From positions 2,232,001 through 2,296,000 of the forward strand of contig NZ_CP007212.1 in NCBI RefSeq assembly GCF_001411805.1: a stretch of DNA of 64,000 nt, read 5' to 3'. The DNA is from Burkholderia plantarii (GTDB taxonomy: Bacteria > Pseudomonadota > Gammaproteobacteria > Burkholderiales > Burkholderiaceae). A model generated the notes under the pieces. It did not search any database and had not been told where the DNA came from. It saw nothing but the letters and a program-made list of their open reading frames with translations. Below are positions 44,974-54,108 of the stretch, in pieces. Within the stretch, counting starts at the first letter, position 1. The number at the start of each line of letters is the position of its first letter. The translations under genes and the position numbers were made by a program.

Positions 44974-46035
44974 ATGAAAACGGCATCACGCTTCATCCGC
45001 GGGGTTTCGCTGATGGCGGGCCTCACGGCCCTCTCGCTGCTCACGGCCGCCACGGGCGCCGCGCAATCGCTGACCTGTCCGGGCCGGACCACCATCGGCG
45101 GATTGCCAGGCGCGCAGTTCGAGGACGGCAGTTTCGGCGTGACCGGCCCGCTGAACGTCAATCCGGACGGCGCCAAGGCGTCGTACACGCAGGACGATCG
45201 CGGCTTCACCTATATCGCCAACGGCATGAACCGGCTCAACCCCGCCGTGGATTGCCGCAAACACCTGACGGACTGCGCCAAAGCCTTTCGCACCGCGGAG
45301 GACGGTCAATTCGGTCCCGGCACGCCCGAGTTCTGCGTCTACGCGATCGAGGTCGATCCGATTCCGCCAGCCACGAAAACGCTCGTCTGCCGCGGCGACG
45401 GCGCCAAGACCATCGGCAACGGCAAAGGCCGCCCGCGCCTCGGCGCCGATCGACTCGACCGGATCGAAGGCGGACGAATCGGCTACTACGTGTCGATGAC
45501 GCGGCTGAACCAGCTCGTCGACGGCAAACCGCAGGCGATCGATTCGCTGACCGTCCCCGGCATCGTGGTACCGAGGACGCATGCGGACCTGGTAGGGCGC
45601 GTGGTCTACGCTGCCTACCAAGGTCGCTCCACGCTGGCGGTCGTCAACGACACCGGGCCCGCGTTCGGCGAAGGTTCGATCGCGCTGCACGAGATGCTGC
45701 GCTACGGCGCGCTGCAGACGCCACCGAAGATCGGCCCGATCAGCGTGGCCAATCGCTGCCACGACGCCGAACTCGCGATCAAGGCACCCTACACGTCGCG
45801 GCCCGACGCCGCCAACGATCGTTGCGACGATCCGGGCAAGCGGCGGAGCCCCGCCGACGTGCGCGCCTACACGGGTATCGGGAGCGGCGTGACCATGATC
45901 GTGTTGGGCAACGCGAGCCTGCCGATGAAGAACGGCGTCGCCACGGCGCCCGTCACGCCCGACGCATTGAAGCAGGCCGCGAACCAGGCCGGCTATACCG
46001 ATGCCAGACTGGCCGACATGGCCCACTGCCTGTAG
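44974..46035 (+). CDS. Secreted chitosanase-like protein (glycoside hydrolase family 75)
   Basis: The 353-residue product has a signal peptide (MKTASRFIRGVSLMAGLTALSLL to about GAAQS). The mature part contains VVNDTGPAFGEGSIALHEML, which fits the conserved Asp and Glu region of family 75 (fungal-type) chitosanases, and an earlier FGPGTPEFCVYAIEVDP. Four or more cysteines suggest disulphides. The enzyme would cleave chitosan, as in fungal walls, outside the cell. The start is at ATG 44974 with GGGGA upstream. It follows a secreted protease and both may act on external polymers. Assignment to the family is by motif memory. Confidence 0.7.
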   Translation: MKTASRFIRGVSLMAGLTALSLLTAATGAAQSLTCPGRTTIGGLPGAQFEDGSFGVTGPLNVNPDGAKASYTQDDRGFTYIANGMNRLNPAVDCRKHLTDCAKAFRTAEDGQFGPGTPEFCVYAIEVDPIPPATKTLVCRGDGAKTIGNGKGRPRLGADRLDRIEGGRIGYYVSMTRLNQLVDGKPQAIDSLTVPGIVVPRTHADLVGRVVYAAYQGRSTLAVVNDTGPAFGEGSIALHEMLRYGALQTPPKIGPISVANRCHDAELAIKAPYTSRPDAANDRCDDPGKRRSPADVRAYTGIGSGVTMIVLGNASLPMKNGVATAPVTPDALKQAANQAGYTDARLADMAHCL

Positions 46036-46115
46036 ACGCATGCCGGCGCAACCAGCGCGCGCCGCCGACCTGGGCCATGCGGCGGTCGCGCGCAACACCG
46101 CGGCGCAGCCCCGCC

Positions 46116-46592
46116 TCACTTCGCCGCGCCGACCAGCGCGAACGCGTCGTACTTCGGATCGATCGGCGTATGCGGCATGTGCGTGAGCGCTTCCTCGACG
46201 AGCGGCTCGCAGGCGCTGTAGTCCGAACCGATGCTGTCGCTGTGCGCCTGCGGAAAATTCACCGCCAGCACCTTGCCGCCCCAGCGATCCACGGTGGCCG
46301 TCATGCTGCACTTGCCGGCCCCGCCCACCTTCAGGTCGAGCACGATCACGTTCAGATCGAGCGCCGCGTCGGCGTTGGAGAAATTCCACTGCGCGGTCAT
46401 GCGATCGCCGGAGCCGCCGGTATCGACGAGCTTCATCGTCTTGTCGGGAATCCCCACCGACTGCACCAGATCGAGCACATTCGAGCCGACCAGCTTGCCG
46501 TCCTGTACCTCGCGCGCCTCATGGGTCCGATACGCGGCGCAACCTGTCAGCAGCGTGAAAAGAAAGACGGAGACGACTGTCAGGATTCGCAC
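46116..46592 (-). CDS. Lipoprotein of unknown function
   Basis: The product has 158 residues. It opens MRILTVVSVFLFTLLTGCAAY, a clear lipobox (LTGC), so it is lipid-anchored after cleavage. The body (VQDGKLVGSNVLDLVQSVGIPDKT) resembles small outer-membrane or periplasmic lipoproteins of SmpA type by its G-P-D segment, but I cannot assign a family. It is followed by the convergent chitosanase-like gene and has no obvious operon partner. Confidence 0.78.
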   Translation of the reverse strand: MRILTVVSVFLFTLLTGCAAYRTHEAREVQDGKLVGSNVLDLVQSVGIPDKTMKLVDTGGSGDRMTAQWNFSNADAALDLNVIVLDLKVGGAGKCSMTATVDRWGGKVLAVNFPQAHSDSIGSDYSACEPLVEEALTHMPHTPIDPKYDAFALVGAAK

Positions 46593-47086
46593 GGAAAATA
46601 CCTCCGGTAAGACGCATCGAGGGCGATGCGAGATCGTGGGCGCAATGGCGGAGAGGACTGCCGGAGCCGGCCATGGACCGTGGCCGGCAGCGTCGGGCGA
46701 CGGGACCGGATGCGTCGTGGCAACGGGGCGCGTCGGTCCGGGGCATCGGCATCAAGGCACCGCACCGTTTTCCCGAAGCCGCGGGCTGCGTGTCGCTCGA
46801 CCGTCAACGGGCGTTCAAGACGCGGGGAAAGTTCATCGAAACACGGTGGATCGTCGGCCTCGATGGCCGATGCACGCCGGGTTCATGGCGACGATGGGAA
46901 GGCGATGGAAAGCTCGACACGCATGCGACGCTGCGGGGGATCGGCGGCAAGCCGGCGGCGGCGGCGCGTGTCGCGGCAACGCGAGCCGCCGCGCACGGCC
47001 GTCATGCACCGAGCCGCATCGATCCATCATTTCGCAGTGCGAATCGCCCCGCCATCTCCCTTCCGCGCATGCCTGCCGGCACCTCG
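46593..47086. other. Noncoding region between lipoprotein and glycogen synthase genes
   Basis: About 494 bases, G/C-rich. Open frames here are shadows or have no coding features; nothing else is seen. Confidence 0.5.
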
Positions 47087-48715
47087 TCAGGCGCTGCTGC
47101 GCGCCTCGGCGGGCACGCGCGCGCGTCGCGTGGCCACCGCGTTCATGCGCGGAGCGGCGCGCTCGCGCACGACCGTCTCGAGATGCGTGGCCGACGCCTG
47201 CACGGCGGTCGCGCGCGGCACCGGCACGCCGGCCAGTTGGCAATAGAGCTCGATATAACGCGCGGCCGGCCCTTCCCAGCTCGAGTCGCGATTCATCGCG
47301 TTGCGTTGCAGTACGCGCCACGATTTCGGCTGCGCGAACAGATCGAACGCACGCCCCAGCGCCTGCACCACGTCGTTTACGTGCTCGCCGTCGAACAGGA
47401 AGCCGGTGGCCTCGCCGATCTGCGGCGTGTCGGCATCGTCGGCGCTCGGTGCCGCGAGGCAGTCGGTGATCGTGTCGGCCAGGCCGCCCACGCGCGAGGC
47501 CACCGGCACGGTGCCGTAGCGCATCGCGTAAAGCTGGGTCAGCCCGCACGGCTCGAAGCGGCTCGCGTGCAGCAGGATGTCGGCGCCCGCGTGCAGCCGG
47601 TGCGCACGCGTCTCGTCGTAACCGATGTGGACGCCGAGCCGCCCCGGCCACTGCGCGGCCAGCCGGCGCAGTTCCGCCTCGATCGCCGCATCGCCCTGCC
47701 CCAGCACCGCGAACTGCGCGCGCGGCCAGCGCGCGAGCGCGGCCGGAATGGCCTCGCACACCACGTCGGCCAGCTTCTGCCCGGTGAGCCGGCTGCCGAT
47801 CGCGACCAGCGGCGCGAACGGATCGACCTGCAGCCCGTAGCTCTGCTGCAGCTCGCGCTTGCAGGCGTGCTTGCCAACCAGATCGTCCACGCCATAGCCC
47901 TGCGCGAGCGCGGCGTCGTCACGCGGATTCCAGAGCGCGTCGTCGATGCCGTTGACGATGCCCGACAGCTTGCCGGCATGCGCGGCCAGCACGCCTTCCA
48001 TGCGGTTGCCGAAGTGCGGCGTGAGGATCTCCTGCGCGTAGCGCTCGCTCACCGCGGTCAGGCGGTCCGCGTAGACGATCGCCGCCTTCATGCAGCTCAG
48101 CGCGCCGTAGAACTCGATGCTGTGCGGCTCGTGCGGCGCCGGCGCGAGCAGTTCGGACGGAATCCCCGCATAGGGCGCGAGGCCCGGCGGATAGTTGCCC
48201 TGGAACGCGAGGTTGTGAATCGTGAAGATGCTGCGCGCCGGCGAACCGGCCAGCTTCATCAGCAGCGGCGTGAGGCCGGTATGCCAGTCGTGCGCGTGGA
48301 CGATGCGCGGGCGCTTGACGCCGCGCACGCCCGCGGCGATCCGCGCGGCGGCGGCCGACAGCGAGGCGAAGCGCACGAAATTGTCGACGTAGTCGCGCCC
48401 GCATTCGTCCTGGTAGAGCCCGCTGCCGCGCCGTCCGTACAGATGCTTCATTTCGAGCAGCAGGACCGGCACGTCGGAGTCGGGCATCGCGGCGCGCCAC
48501 AATCGCGCGTCGCCGCCGGGCAGATCGCGGATGGTGCCGAGCGGAGTCGGCGCGATCGCGCGATCGAAGGCGGATTCGTAACCGGGCAACAGGATCGATG
48601 CGTCGATGCCGCGTTGACGCAGTGCGCTCGCCGAAGCGCTGACCATGTCGCCGAGGCCGCCGCTCTTGGCAAGCGGCGCAGCTTCGGCAGCGACCATCAG
48701 GACGTTAAGCGACAA
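47087..48715 (-). CDS. glgA: Glycogen synthase GlgA
   Basis: A 542-residue glycosyltransferase of family 5. It adds glucose from ADP-glucose to glycogen. The opening SLNVLMVAAEAAPLAKSGGLGDM has the KxGGL donor site, and the C-terminal RFEPCGLTQLYAMRYGTVPV holds the second conserved EPCGL. I start at a TTG at 48715 because GGGGAG lies 6 bases upstream and this gives the normal N-terminus; the ATG at 48766 adds residues unlike the family. The C-terminus has an extra basic tail of about 50 residues. No other glycogen gene is in the window. Confidence 0.9.
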   Translation of the reverse strand: MSLNVLMVAAEAAPLAKSGGLGDMVSASASALRQRGIDASILLPGYESAFDRAIAPTPLGTIRDLPGGDARLWRAAMPDSDVPVLLLEMKHLYGRRGSGLYQDECGRDYVDNFVRFASLSAAAARIAAGVRGVKRPRIVHAHDWHTGLTPLLMKLAGSPARSIFTIHNLAFQGNYPPGLAPYAGIPSELLAPAPHEPHSIEFYGALSCMKAAIVYADRLTAVSERYAQEILTPHFGNRMEGVLAAHAGKLSGIVNGIDDALWNPRDDAALAQGYGVDDLVGKHACKRELQQSYGLQVDPFAPLVAIGSRLTGQKLADVVCEAIPAALARWPRAQFAVLGQGDAAIEAELRRLAAQWPGRLGVHIGYDETRAHRLHAGADILLHASRFEPCGLTQLYAMRYGTVPVASRVGGLADTITDCLAAPSADDADTPQIGEATGFLFDGEHVNDVVQALGRAFDLFAQPKSWRVLQRNAMNRDSSWEGPAARYIELYCQLAGVPVPRATAVQASATHLETVVRERAAPRMNAVATRRARVPAEARSSA

Positions 48716-49129
48716 GGTAACTCCCCACTGGGTTCGGTTGAATGAAATTCGATGCGGGCGCGGCATGTATCAGCCCGCCATCGGGGAGCGGTCGCTCGAC
48801 AGGGGCCGCTCCCGAAACTGGACAGTGGGTATTTAGCAATCTCCAAGCCAGCTTTGCGCGCACGCGGAGAAAATCTGCTGCAGAGCACCAAACGGCGCGC
48901 CATACATGGGGGGTCCGAATCGCCGGCACCGGGCAGCAACAGGCCAAGGCGCAGCGCGCGCCCGATACCCGTATGTAGTTTTGACATCACGCCGATCGAC
49001 GCTTGTAGTTTTCGCCAGCGCCCGGCCCGGCGGGCCTCTGCCAGCCGTCGATGGCACCGTCGGCGCTGGCGTCGTCGGCGGGCCGGCATGTTCGGGCACG
49101 GACGGGCGCGGGCGCCCCGCCGCCGTCGA
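48716..49129. other. Noncoding region between glgA and the zinc dehydrogenase gene
   Basis: About 414 bases. No gene, clear promoter or hairpin with a T-run is recognised. Confidence 0.5.
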
Positions 49130-50266
49130 TCAGGCGGCCGGCTTCAGCACCACCTTGGTCCAGCCGTCGTTGCGCGCGTCGAAGTTCGCATAGCCCTCGG
49201 GCGCGCGTTCGAGCGGCAACTCGTGCGAGATGATCCGCGAGGGCTGGGCGCGACCGGCGGCGATCAGGTCGCGCAGCTTGCGGTTGTAGGCCTTCACGTT
49301 GGCCTGGCCGGTGGCGATGCGCTGCCCCTTCATCCAGAACGGGCCGAAGTCGAACGCGAGCTTGCCCTGTTTGGCGAGATCGTCGGGCGAGCCGGGATCC
49401 TCGGCCACGAACACGCCCACCACGCCGATCCCGCCGGTCGGGCGCACCGTCTTCACCAGTGAATTGAGCGTGGCGTGCGGCACCTCGCGCCCATGGCAGC
49501 TGCACTGGTAGCCGACGCATTCGCAGCCGCGGTCCGCGCCCTCGCCGCCCGTCAGTTCCAGCACGCGCTCCACGGCCGAGCCGTCGCTGTCGTCGATCGG
49601 CTCGGCGCCAAGCTTGCGCGCCAGCGCCAGCCGGTCTGCGTGCGTGTCGACCACCATCACGCGGCTCGCGCCGCGGATCTGCGCCGACATCGCCGCCATC
49701 AGGCCCACCGGCCCGGCGCCGTAGATCACCACGCTGTCGCCGGGCTCCACGCCCGCCAGCACGGTGGCGTGATAGCCGGTCGGGAAGATGTCGGACAGCA
49801 TCACGTAGTCGTTTTCCTTCTCCTCGGCGTCGGGCGGCAGCAGCAGACAGTTGAAGTCGCCGAACGGCACGCGCAGCAGTTCGGCCTGCCCGCCGCTGTA
49901 GGGCCCCATCCCGGCGAAACCGTAGGCGGCGCCCGCCATGCCGGGGTTCGCCGTCAGGCAGAAGCCCGTCAGGCCGCGCTCGCAGTTCTTGCAGAAGCCG
50001 CAGCCGATGTTGAACGGCAGGCAGACGCGATCGCCCACCTTGACGCGCTCCACGCCGCCGCCGACCTCCACCACCACGCCGAGGTTCTCGTGGCCGAGGA
50101 TGCGGCCGGTTTCCATGTTGGTGCGGCCTTCGTACATATGCAGGTCCGACCCGCAGATATTGGTGGTGGTGATCTTCACCAGCACGTCGGTGGGTTTCTC
50201 GATCCGCGCATCCGGCATGTTCTTGATGGCGACCTTTCGCGGCCCTTCGTAAACCAGCGCTTTCAT
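49130..50266 (-). CDS. Zinc-dependent alcohol/formaldehyde dehydrogenase
   Basis: The 378-residue protein is a medium-chain zinc dehydrogenase. It has ICGSDLHMYEGRTNMETGRILGHE for the catalytic zinc and a structural-zinc cysteine set in GCGFCKNCERGLTGFC. The NAD-binding motif VIYGAGPVGLMAA follows. The C-terminal FGPFWMKGQRIATGQANVK and overall pattern match the glutathione-independent formaldehyde dehydrogenase group, though several related enzymes of unknown substrate share it. The start has GGGGGA upstream. It stands alone. Confidence 0.85.
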   Translation of the reverse strand: MKALVYEGPRKVAIKNMPDARIEKPTDVLVKITTTNICGSDLHMYEGRTNMETGRILGHENLGVVVEVGGGVERVKVGDRVCLPFNIGCGFCKNCERGLTGFCLTANPGMAGAAYGFAGMGPYSGGQAELLRVPFGDFNCLLLPPDAEEKENDYVMLSDIFPTGYHATVLAGVEPGDSVVIYGAGPVGLMAAMSAQIRGASRVMVVDTHADRLALARKLGAEPIDDSDGSAVERVLELTGGEGADRGCECVGYQCSCHGREVPHATLNSLVKTVRPTGGIGVVGVFVAEDPGSPDDLAKQGKLAFDFGPFWMKGQRIATGQANVKAYNRKLRDLIAAGRAQPSRIISHELPLERAPEGYANFDARNDGWTKVVLKPAA

Positions 50267-50553
50267 CGGGGGACTCCTTTGCAGGGTTGGGAAACGGGAC
50301 GGCTGCGCACGGCAGCCCCCTTCGCTTCAGCATCGGACGTGCCGCGCGGGCGCGGAGCCGCCGCGCCGGCCGGCGGCGGGCTCGGGGCGGCGCCGGCAGC
50401 CGGTGCCGGGCCGGCGACGCGGGCGGGGAAAAACTGCAAACCGCGTAACGAGGCGCCGCCGGGCTCGAATCGATGCGGTTCGATCGCGGCACGAGTGCGG
50501 ACCCGGCTGGAAGGCACCCGGCAAGGGCGGCGACCGCGTTGCCAGCCGCCGCC

Positions 50554-50814
50554 TCACTTCGCGCGCCGCGTGGCGAGCCCCGCGTCGGGCGCCGTCGCGC
50601 CCGCGCGCAGCTGCTGAATCCGGTTCGCTACCACCTCGGCCACGTTCCCGGCCTCGAGCCGCGCGGGCGTGGCGTCCTCGGCGCGGAACGTCGGGTCGTG
50701 AAAACGCGCGGCGAGACGTTGGTGGCATTGTTCGCGGCTCGGCACGCCGGTGAGCTGGCCGCGGCGGACCCGCGCCCGCGGCGGCAGGGGCCACGGCTTC
50801 GTACCCGGGATCAT
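50554..50814 (-). CDS. Small protein of unknown function
   Basis: An 86-codon frame from ATG 50814 with GAGG 7 bases upstream. Codon third positions are strongly G/C as in true genes of the window. The sequence MIPGTKPWPLPPRARVRRGQ and later QCHQRLAARFHDPTFRAEDA is soluble and basic, with no membrane segment. I do not recognise a family. A longer frame in the same phase extends upstream but crosses a neighbouring gene, so it is probably a shadow. It could be a real small gene or the C-terminal remnant of a larger protein. Confidence 0.45.
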   Translation of the reverse strand: MIPGTKPWPLPPRARVRRGQLTGVPSREQCHQRLAARFHDPTFRAEDATPARLEAGNVAEVVANRIQQLRAGATAPDAGLATRRAK

Positions 50815-51099
50815 TGCGGGCCTCGCGAGAAAACAGGTTCGGTCGGGTTCGGTTCCCCCGCGCGGCAAACCCATTCCCCGGCCGTCGCGCGGTCGACTCG
50901 AAGCCGTCACACGCGTGGCACGCGGATTGCTGCTTGCTGGCACCCGCCCCGGGAGACGACCTCGACATGACGCCTGGACCATCTTCGCCACCCGCACCAC
51001 ACGCCCCCCGCCGGGTCGTCCCGCCGGGCCTCGCCCTCGCCGCCGGCCGGCCGCCCGTCGCGTCGCGCCTGCCCCTTTCCCGCAGCACGGAGGCCGCCG

Positions 51100-51801
51100 A
51101 TGTCTGATCCGATCTTCCCCGCCGCCGATCCCGATCTGCCGGCCACGCTCGACGTCTGCCGGCGCTGCGGGCTGTGGGAGCCCGCCACCCGGCCGGTGGC
51201 GGGCGCCGGCCCGCGCCGTGCCGCGATCATGCTGGTGGGCGAGCAACCCGGCAAGCACGAGGACCGCACGGGCCGGCCGTTCGGCGGCACCGCCGGGCGC
51301 CTGCTCGACCGCGCGCTGACGGAGGCGTCGCTGGCGCGCAGCGAAATTCACGCCACCTACGCGCTCAAGCACATCCAGCGCGCCGCGCCGGGCAGCCAGG
51401 TCGGCGACGCGACGCCGACGCGGCACGAGATCGACGCCTGCCGCTACTGGCTCGAACGCGACATTCGCAGCGTCGCGCCGCGCGTGATCGTGGCGTTCGG
51501 CGCCGTCGCGCTGCGCGCCGTGCTCGACGATCCGGACGCGGTGGTGCATCGCATGCCGCTGCCGTACCGGCTGCCCGGCGGCGAACGCGTGATCGCGACG
51601 CTGGCGCCGGCCCAGGTATTGCGCACGCGCGGCGCCGATTCGCGCGAACGCGCGTGGCAGCAGATCGTCGAGGCGCTGCGCGCGGCGCGCCGGCTCGCGC
51701 AGGCGGCCGACGAAGCGGCGCCGCCGGGCGGCGGCGAGCCTCGCGTGCCGTCGGCGGTGTGGATCGATCCGGCCCGCGGCGGCTCGGCCTGGCTCGCCTG
51801 A
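51100..51801 (+). CDS. Uracil-DNA glycosylase superfamily protein, UdgX-like
   Basis: The 233-residue protein has VGEQPGKHEDRTGRPFGGTAGRLL, the motif A of the family 4/UdgX branch, and two early CxxC cysteines (CRRCG) with further conserved positions. Two expected features are altered. The UdgX loop RRIH, whose histidine forms a covalent link to DNA, is replaced by a GDATPT-type segment after YALKHIQR. The second motif, usually HPS, reads APAQVLR here. It may bind DNA or uracil without normal catalysis. It stands alone after a 285-base noncoding stretch. Confidence 0.75.
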   Translation: MSDPIFPAADPDLPATLDVCRRCGLWEPATRPVAGAGPRRAAIMLVGEQPGKHEDRTGRPFGGTAGRLLDRALTEASLARSEIHATYALKHIQRAAPGSQVGDATPTRHEIDACRYWLERDIRSVAPRVIVAFGAVALRAVLDDPDAVVHRMPLPYRLPGGERVIATLAPAQVLRTRGADSRERAWQQIVEALRAARRLAQAADEAAPPGGGEPRVPSAVWIDPARGGSAWLA

Positions 51802-51840
51802 GGGCGCCGGGCGGGAGCGGGATGCTGTTGGTGCTGCCGG

Positions 51841-51872
51841 CGGGTTGGCGGGTTGGCGGGTTGGCGGGTTGG
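51841..51872. repeat. Short tandem repeat (CGGGTTGG, 4 copies)
   Basis: Four perfect 8-bp units in the noncoding stretch between the UdgX-like gene and the convergent anti-sigma gene. Confidence 0.9.
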
Positions 51873-52023
51873 CGCACCTGATGCGATCGGCGCGTTCAGC
51901 GCTCCCGATGCGATTCAACGCCATCCAAGCCATCGCCGCCTTCGGCATGCGGCCCGCTTCATCGCGAACGCGCCGGCCTCGGGTGCCGGCCGCTCGACGC
52001 GCCGCGAGGCACGACGCAACGGC

Positions 52024-52665
52024 TCACCAGCGCAACGCGCGCCGCCCCGCCAGCGCGCCGATCAGCGCCGGCACGGCCATCCCGAGCGAATACCAGACCG
52101 CCCAGAACGGCACCGCCGTCTCGGGGCAGCGGAAGCTGTAGGCGAGCGTGCCGATCGCGCCGGCCAGCAGCCCGGCCACGGTGCCGGCCACGCTCGGCCG
52201 CGTGGCCGCCAGCCCGCGCATCGCGTGCAGCAGCACGACGAGCGGCACGCCCGACAGTCCGACGATATAAAGCGAGCAGGTGCGCCACGTATGGCCAAGC
52301 ACCAGCGCCGGCCGCAGCTCGGGCGGCGCCGCGGCCAGCACCGCGACGGCCGCCACGCTCACCGCCGCGAGCGGCAGGCCAAGCCAGAGCCAGGCGCGCC
52401 CCACCGCCAGCCCGGGCCGTGCCAGCCGCGCGGCCACCCGCAGCGCGGCGAGCGTCATCGAGGCGGGCAACATCACCTTGACCCAGAACAGCGGCGTGCC
52501 GAGCGCATGCGCGAGCCGCATCGTGTCGCCGCGAATCGCCGGCAGCAACAGCAGCGCGACGACGATGCCCGCCAGCGCCGCGAGCCCGAGCCGCCGGCTC
52601 ACCGCGGCGCGCCCGGGCGGCCGCGGCGCATCGATCAGCGTCATGATCAGTTCATCGGTGTTCAT
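52024..52665 (-). CDS. NrsF-like anti-sigma membrane protein (DUF1109)
   Basis: The product has 213 residues and six hydrophobic helices. It has TWRTCSLYIVGLSGVPLVVLLHAMRGLAATRP, characteristic of DUF1109/NrsF proteins, including conserved cysteines (TCSLY and FRCPETA). NrsF holds a partner ECF sigma factor at the membrane and releases it on stress. The start overlaps the end of the sigma gene by 14 bases, so they are coupled. Confidence 0.85.
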   Translation of the reverse strand: MNTDELIMTLIDAPRPPGRAAVSRRLGLAALAGIVVALLLLPAIRGDTMRLAHALGTPLFWVKVMLPASMTLAALRVAARLARPGLAVGRAWLWLGLPLAAVSVAAVAVLAAAPPELRPALVLGHTWRTCSLYIVGLSGVPLVVLLHAMRGLAATRPSVAGTVAGLLAGAIGTLAYSFRCPETAVPFWAVWYSLGMAVPALIGALAGRRALRW

Positions 52666-53278
52666 CGCCTTTTCCTCGTATTGTCGCGGCGAGCGCCTTG
52701 AGCCCGCGATGCACGCCGACCTTCACGGCCGATTCCGACATGCCGGTGGCCGCCGCCGTCTCCGCCACCGACATGCCCCACAGCCGCGTATGCACGATCG
52801 GCTCGCGCTGCCCCTTCGGCAGCGTCGCCAGCAGGCGCTGCAGGTCGCGCCGCGCGTCGGCGGCCTCGCTGTCCGATTCCACGAACAGCTCGCCGTCGTC
52901 GTCGAGCGGCGCGTGCAGCGCGTCCCAGCGAAACCGTGCGCGGTGGTGGTCGGCCACCTTGTAGCGCACGATCGCGCTGATCCAGGCCGTCAGCGGCACG
53001 TCGGGCCGGAACGTCTCGAGGCCGTGGTGGACCGCGATCAGCACCTCCTGCAGCAGATCCTCCACGTCCTCGTCGCGGCGCCGCAGCCTGGCCCGCAGCC
53101 GCGCGCGCAGGAACCGCGTCAGGTCGACGAGGAACGCGCGATAGGCGGCCTTGTCGCCGTCGAGCGCGCGCAGCAGCAGCGCCGTGAGCCGCCGTTCGGC
53201 GTCGGGCCTCGCGGCCGAGGCCGGTTCGGGCGCCGGCACATCGCGCCCGGCGGCGCAATCGGCGTCGCCGGTCGTCAT
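52652..53278 (-). CDS. ECF sigma factor
   Basis: The 208-residue product has region 2 (EDVEDLLQEVLIAVHHGLET, with WISAIVRYKVADHHR) and region 4 (LPKGQREPIVHTRLWGMSVAE, then SESAVKVGVHRGLKAL). Together with a DUF1109 partner it resembles the SigF-NrsF group. It directs RNA polymerase to a small stress regulon. It lies between doxX and the anti-sigma gene in one operon; the inducing signal (perhaps metal or oxidative stress in relatives) is not shown here. Confidence 0.88.
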   Translation of the reverse strand: MTTGDADCAAGRDVPAPEPASAARPDAERRLTALLLRALDGDKAAYRAFLVDLTRFLRARLRARLRRRDEDVEDLLQEVLIAVHHGLETFRPDVPLTAWISAIVRYKVADHHRARFRWDALHAPLDDDGELFVESDSEAADARRDLQRLLATLPKGQREPIVHTRLWGMSVAETAAATGMSESAVKVGVHRGLKALAATIRGKGDEHR

Positions 53279-53322
53279 GAAGACACGCGCGGACAGGTTC
53301 GAGACACCGCTTGCCGCCGCGC

Positions 53323-53853
53323 TCAGGCCGATACCCGGCCGGCCGCGCGCGGCGCATGCAGGCGCGCGTACCAGCCGCGCAGCAGGCCGTCCACGGCGAA
53401 CGGTCCGGCGCCGCCGAACACCAGCGCGAGCAGCCCCGCCACGTAGAGCAGGTCGGTCTCGACGCCGGGCGGCCCGAACTGCGGCACGCCATGGACCACG
53501 TCCATCAGCTTGATCGAGGTGAAGCCGTAGGGCAGGTGGACGGTGAGCGAGGCCACCGCCAGCACCACCAGCATCGGCACCGCCACCACCGGCACGAACG
53601 CGCCGGCCAGCACCGCGAGGCCGCCCAGCAGCTCGATCGCGATGGTCGCCCAGGCCATCAGGTGCGGCGCCGGCACGCCGAGCGCCTGCAGGATCGCCGC
53701 GAAATGTTCGGGATGCTTGACGATCTTCGCGTAGCCGTGGGCGACATACCCGTAGCCGACGATCAGGCGCACCGGCAGCGGCGCCCAGCTTTGCAGCCGC
53801 GCGGCGAGCCAGGCGGGATCGGCGAGAGGGAACAGCGAGCGAAGCGGCGTCAT
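53323..53853 (-). CDS. DoxX-family membrane protein
   Basis: A 176-residue protein with four hydrophobic helices. It has LRLIVGYGYVAHGYAKI-like sequence (LIVGYGYVAHGYAKIVKHPE), then MAWATIAIELLGGLAVLAG, typical of DoxX proteins. The role of most members is unknown; several are tied to oxidative or thiol stress. It is 44 bases upstream of the ECF sigma gene and probably shares its operon, so it may be part of the regulon. Confidence 0.85.
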   Translation of the reverse strand: MTPLRSLFPLADPAWLAARLQSWAPLPVRLIVGYGYVAHGYAKIVKHPEHFAAILQALGVPAPHLMAWATIAIELLGGLAVLAGAFVPVVAVPMLVVLAVASLTVHLPYGFTSIKLMDVVHGVPQFGPPGVETDLLYVAGLLALVFGGAGPFAVDGLLRGWYARLHAPRAAGRVSA

Positions 53854-54108
53854 GAAGGCATCCTGTATCGGGTGGCGGCCCGCGAGGGGGCCGCGAGATC
53901 CGTGATCGGCGCGCGCACGGTCGTGTCGCGCCTGTCATGGATCAGATCGTTCGGCGGCGCCGAACGGTTACAGGCGCTTCGGGATTTTCTTGTAGACGGC
54001 CGGCGGGAGCGGAACGGGGCCGGAATGACACGCGCGATGGCGACGAATGCGGGGATGAACGCGGGACGGACGCGGGAATCGATACGACCACATCGCCCGC
54101 CGCACGGC

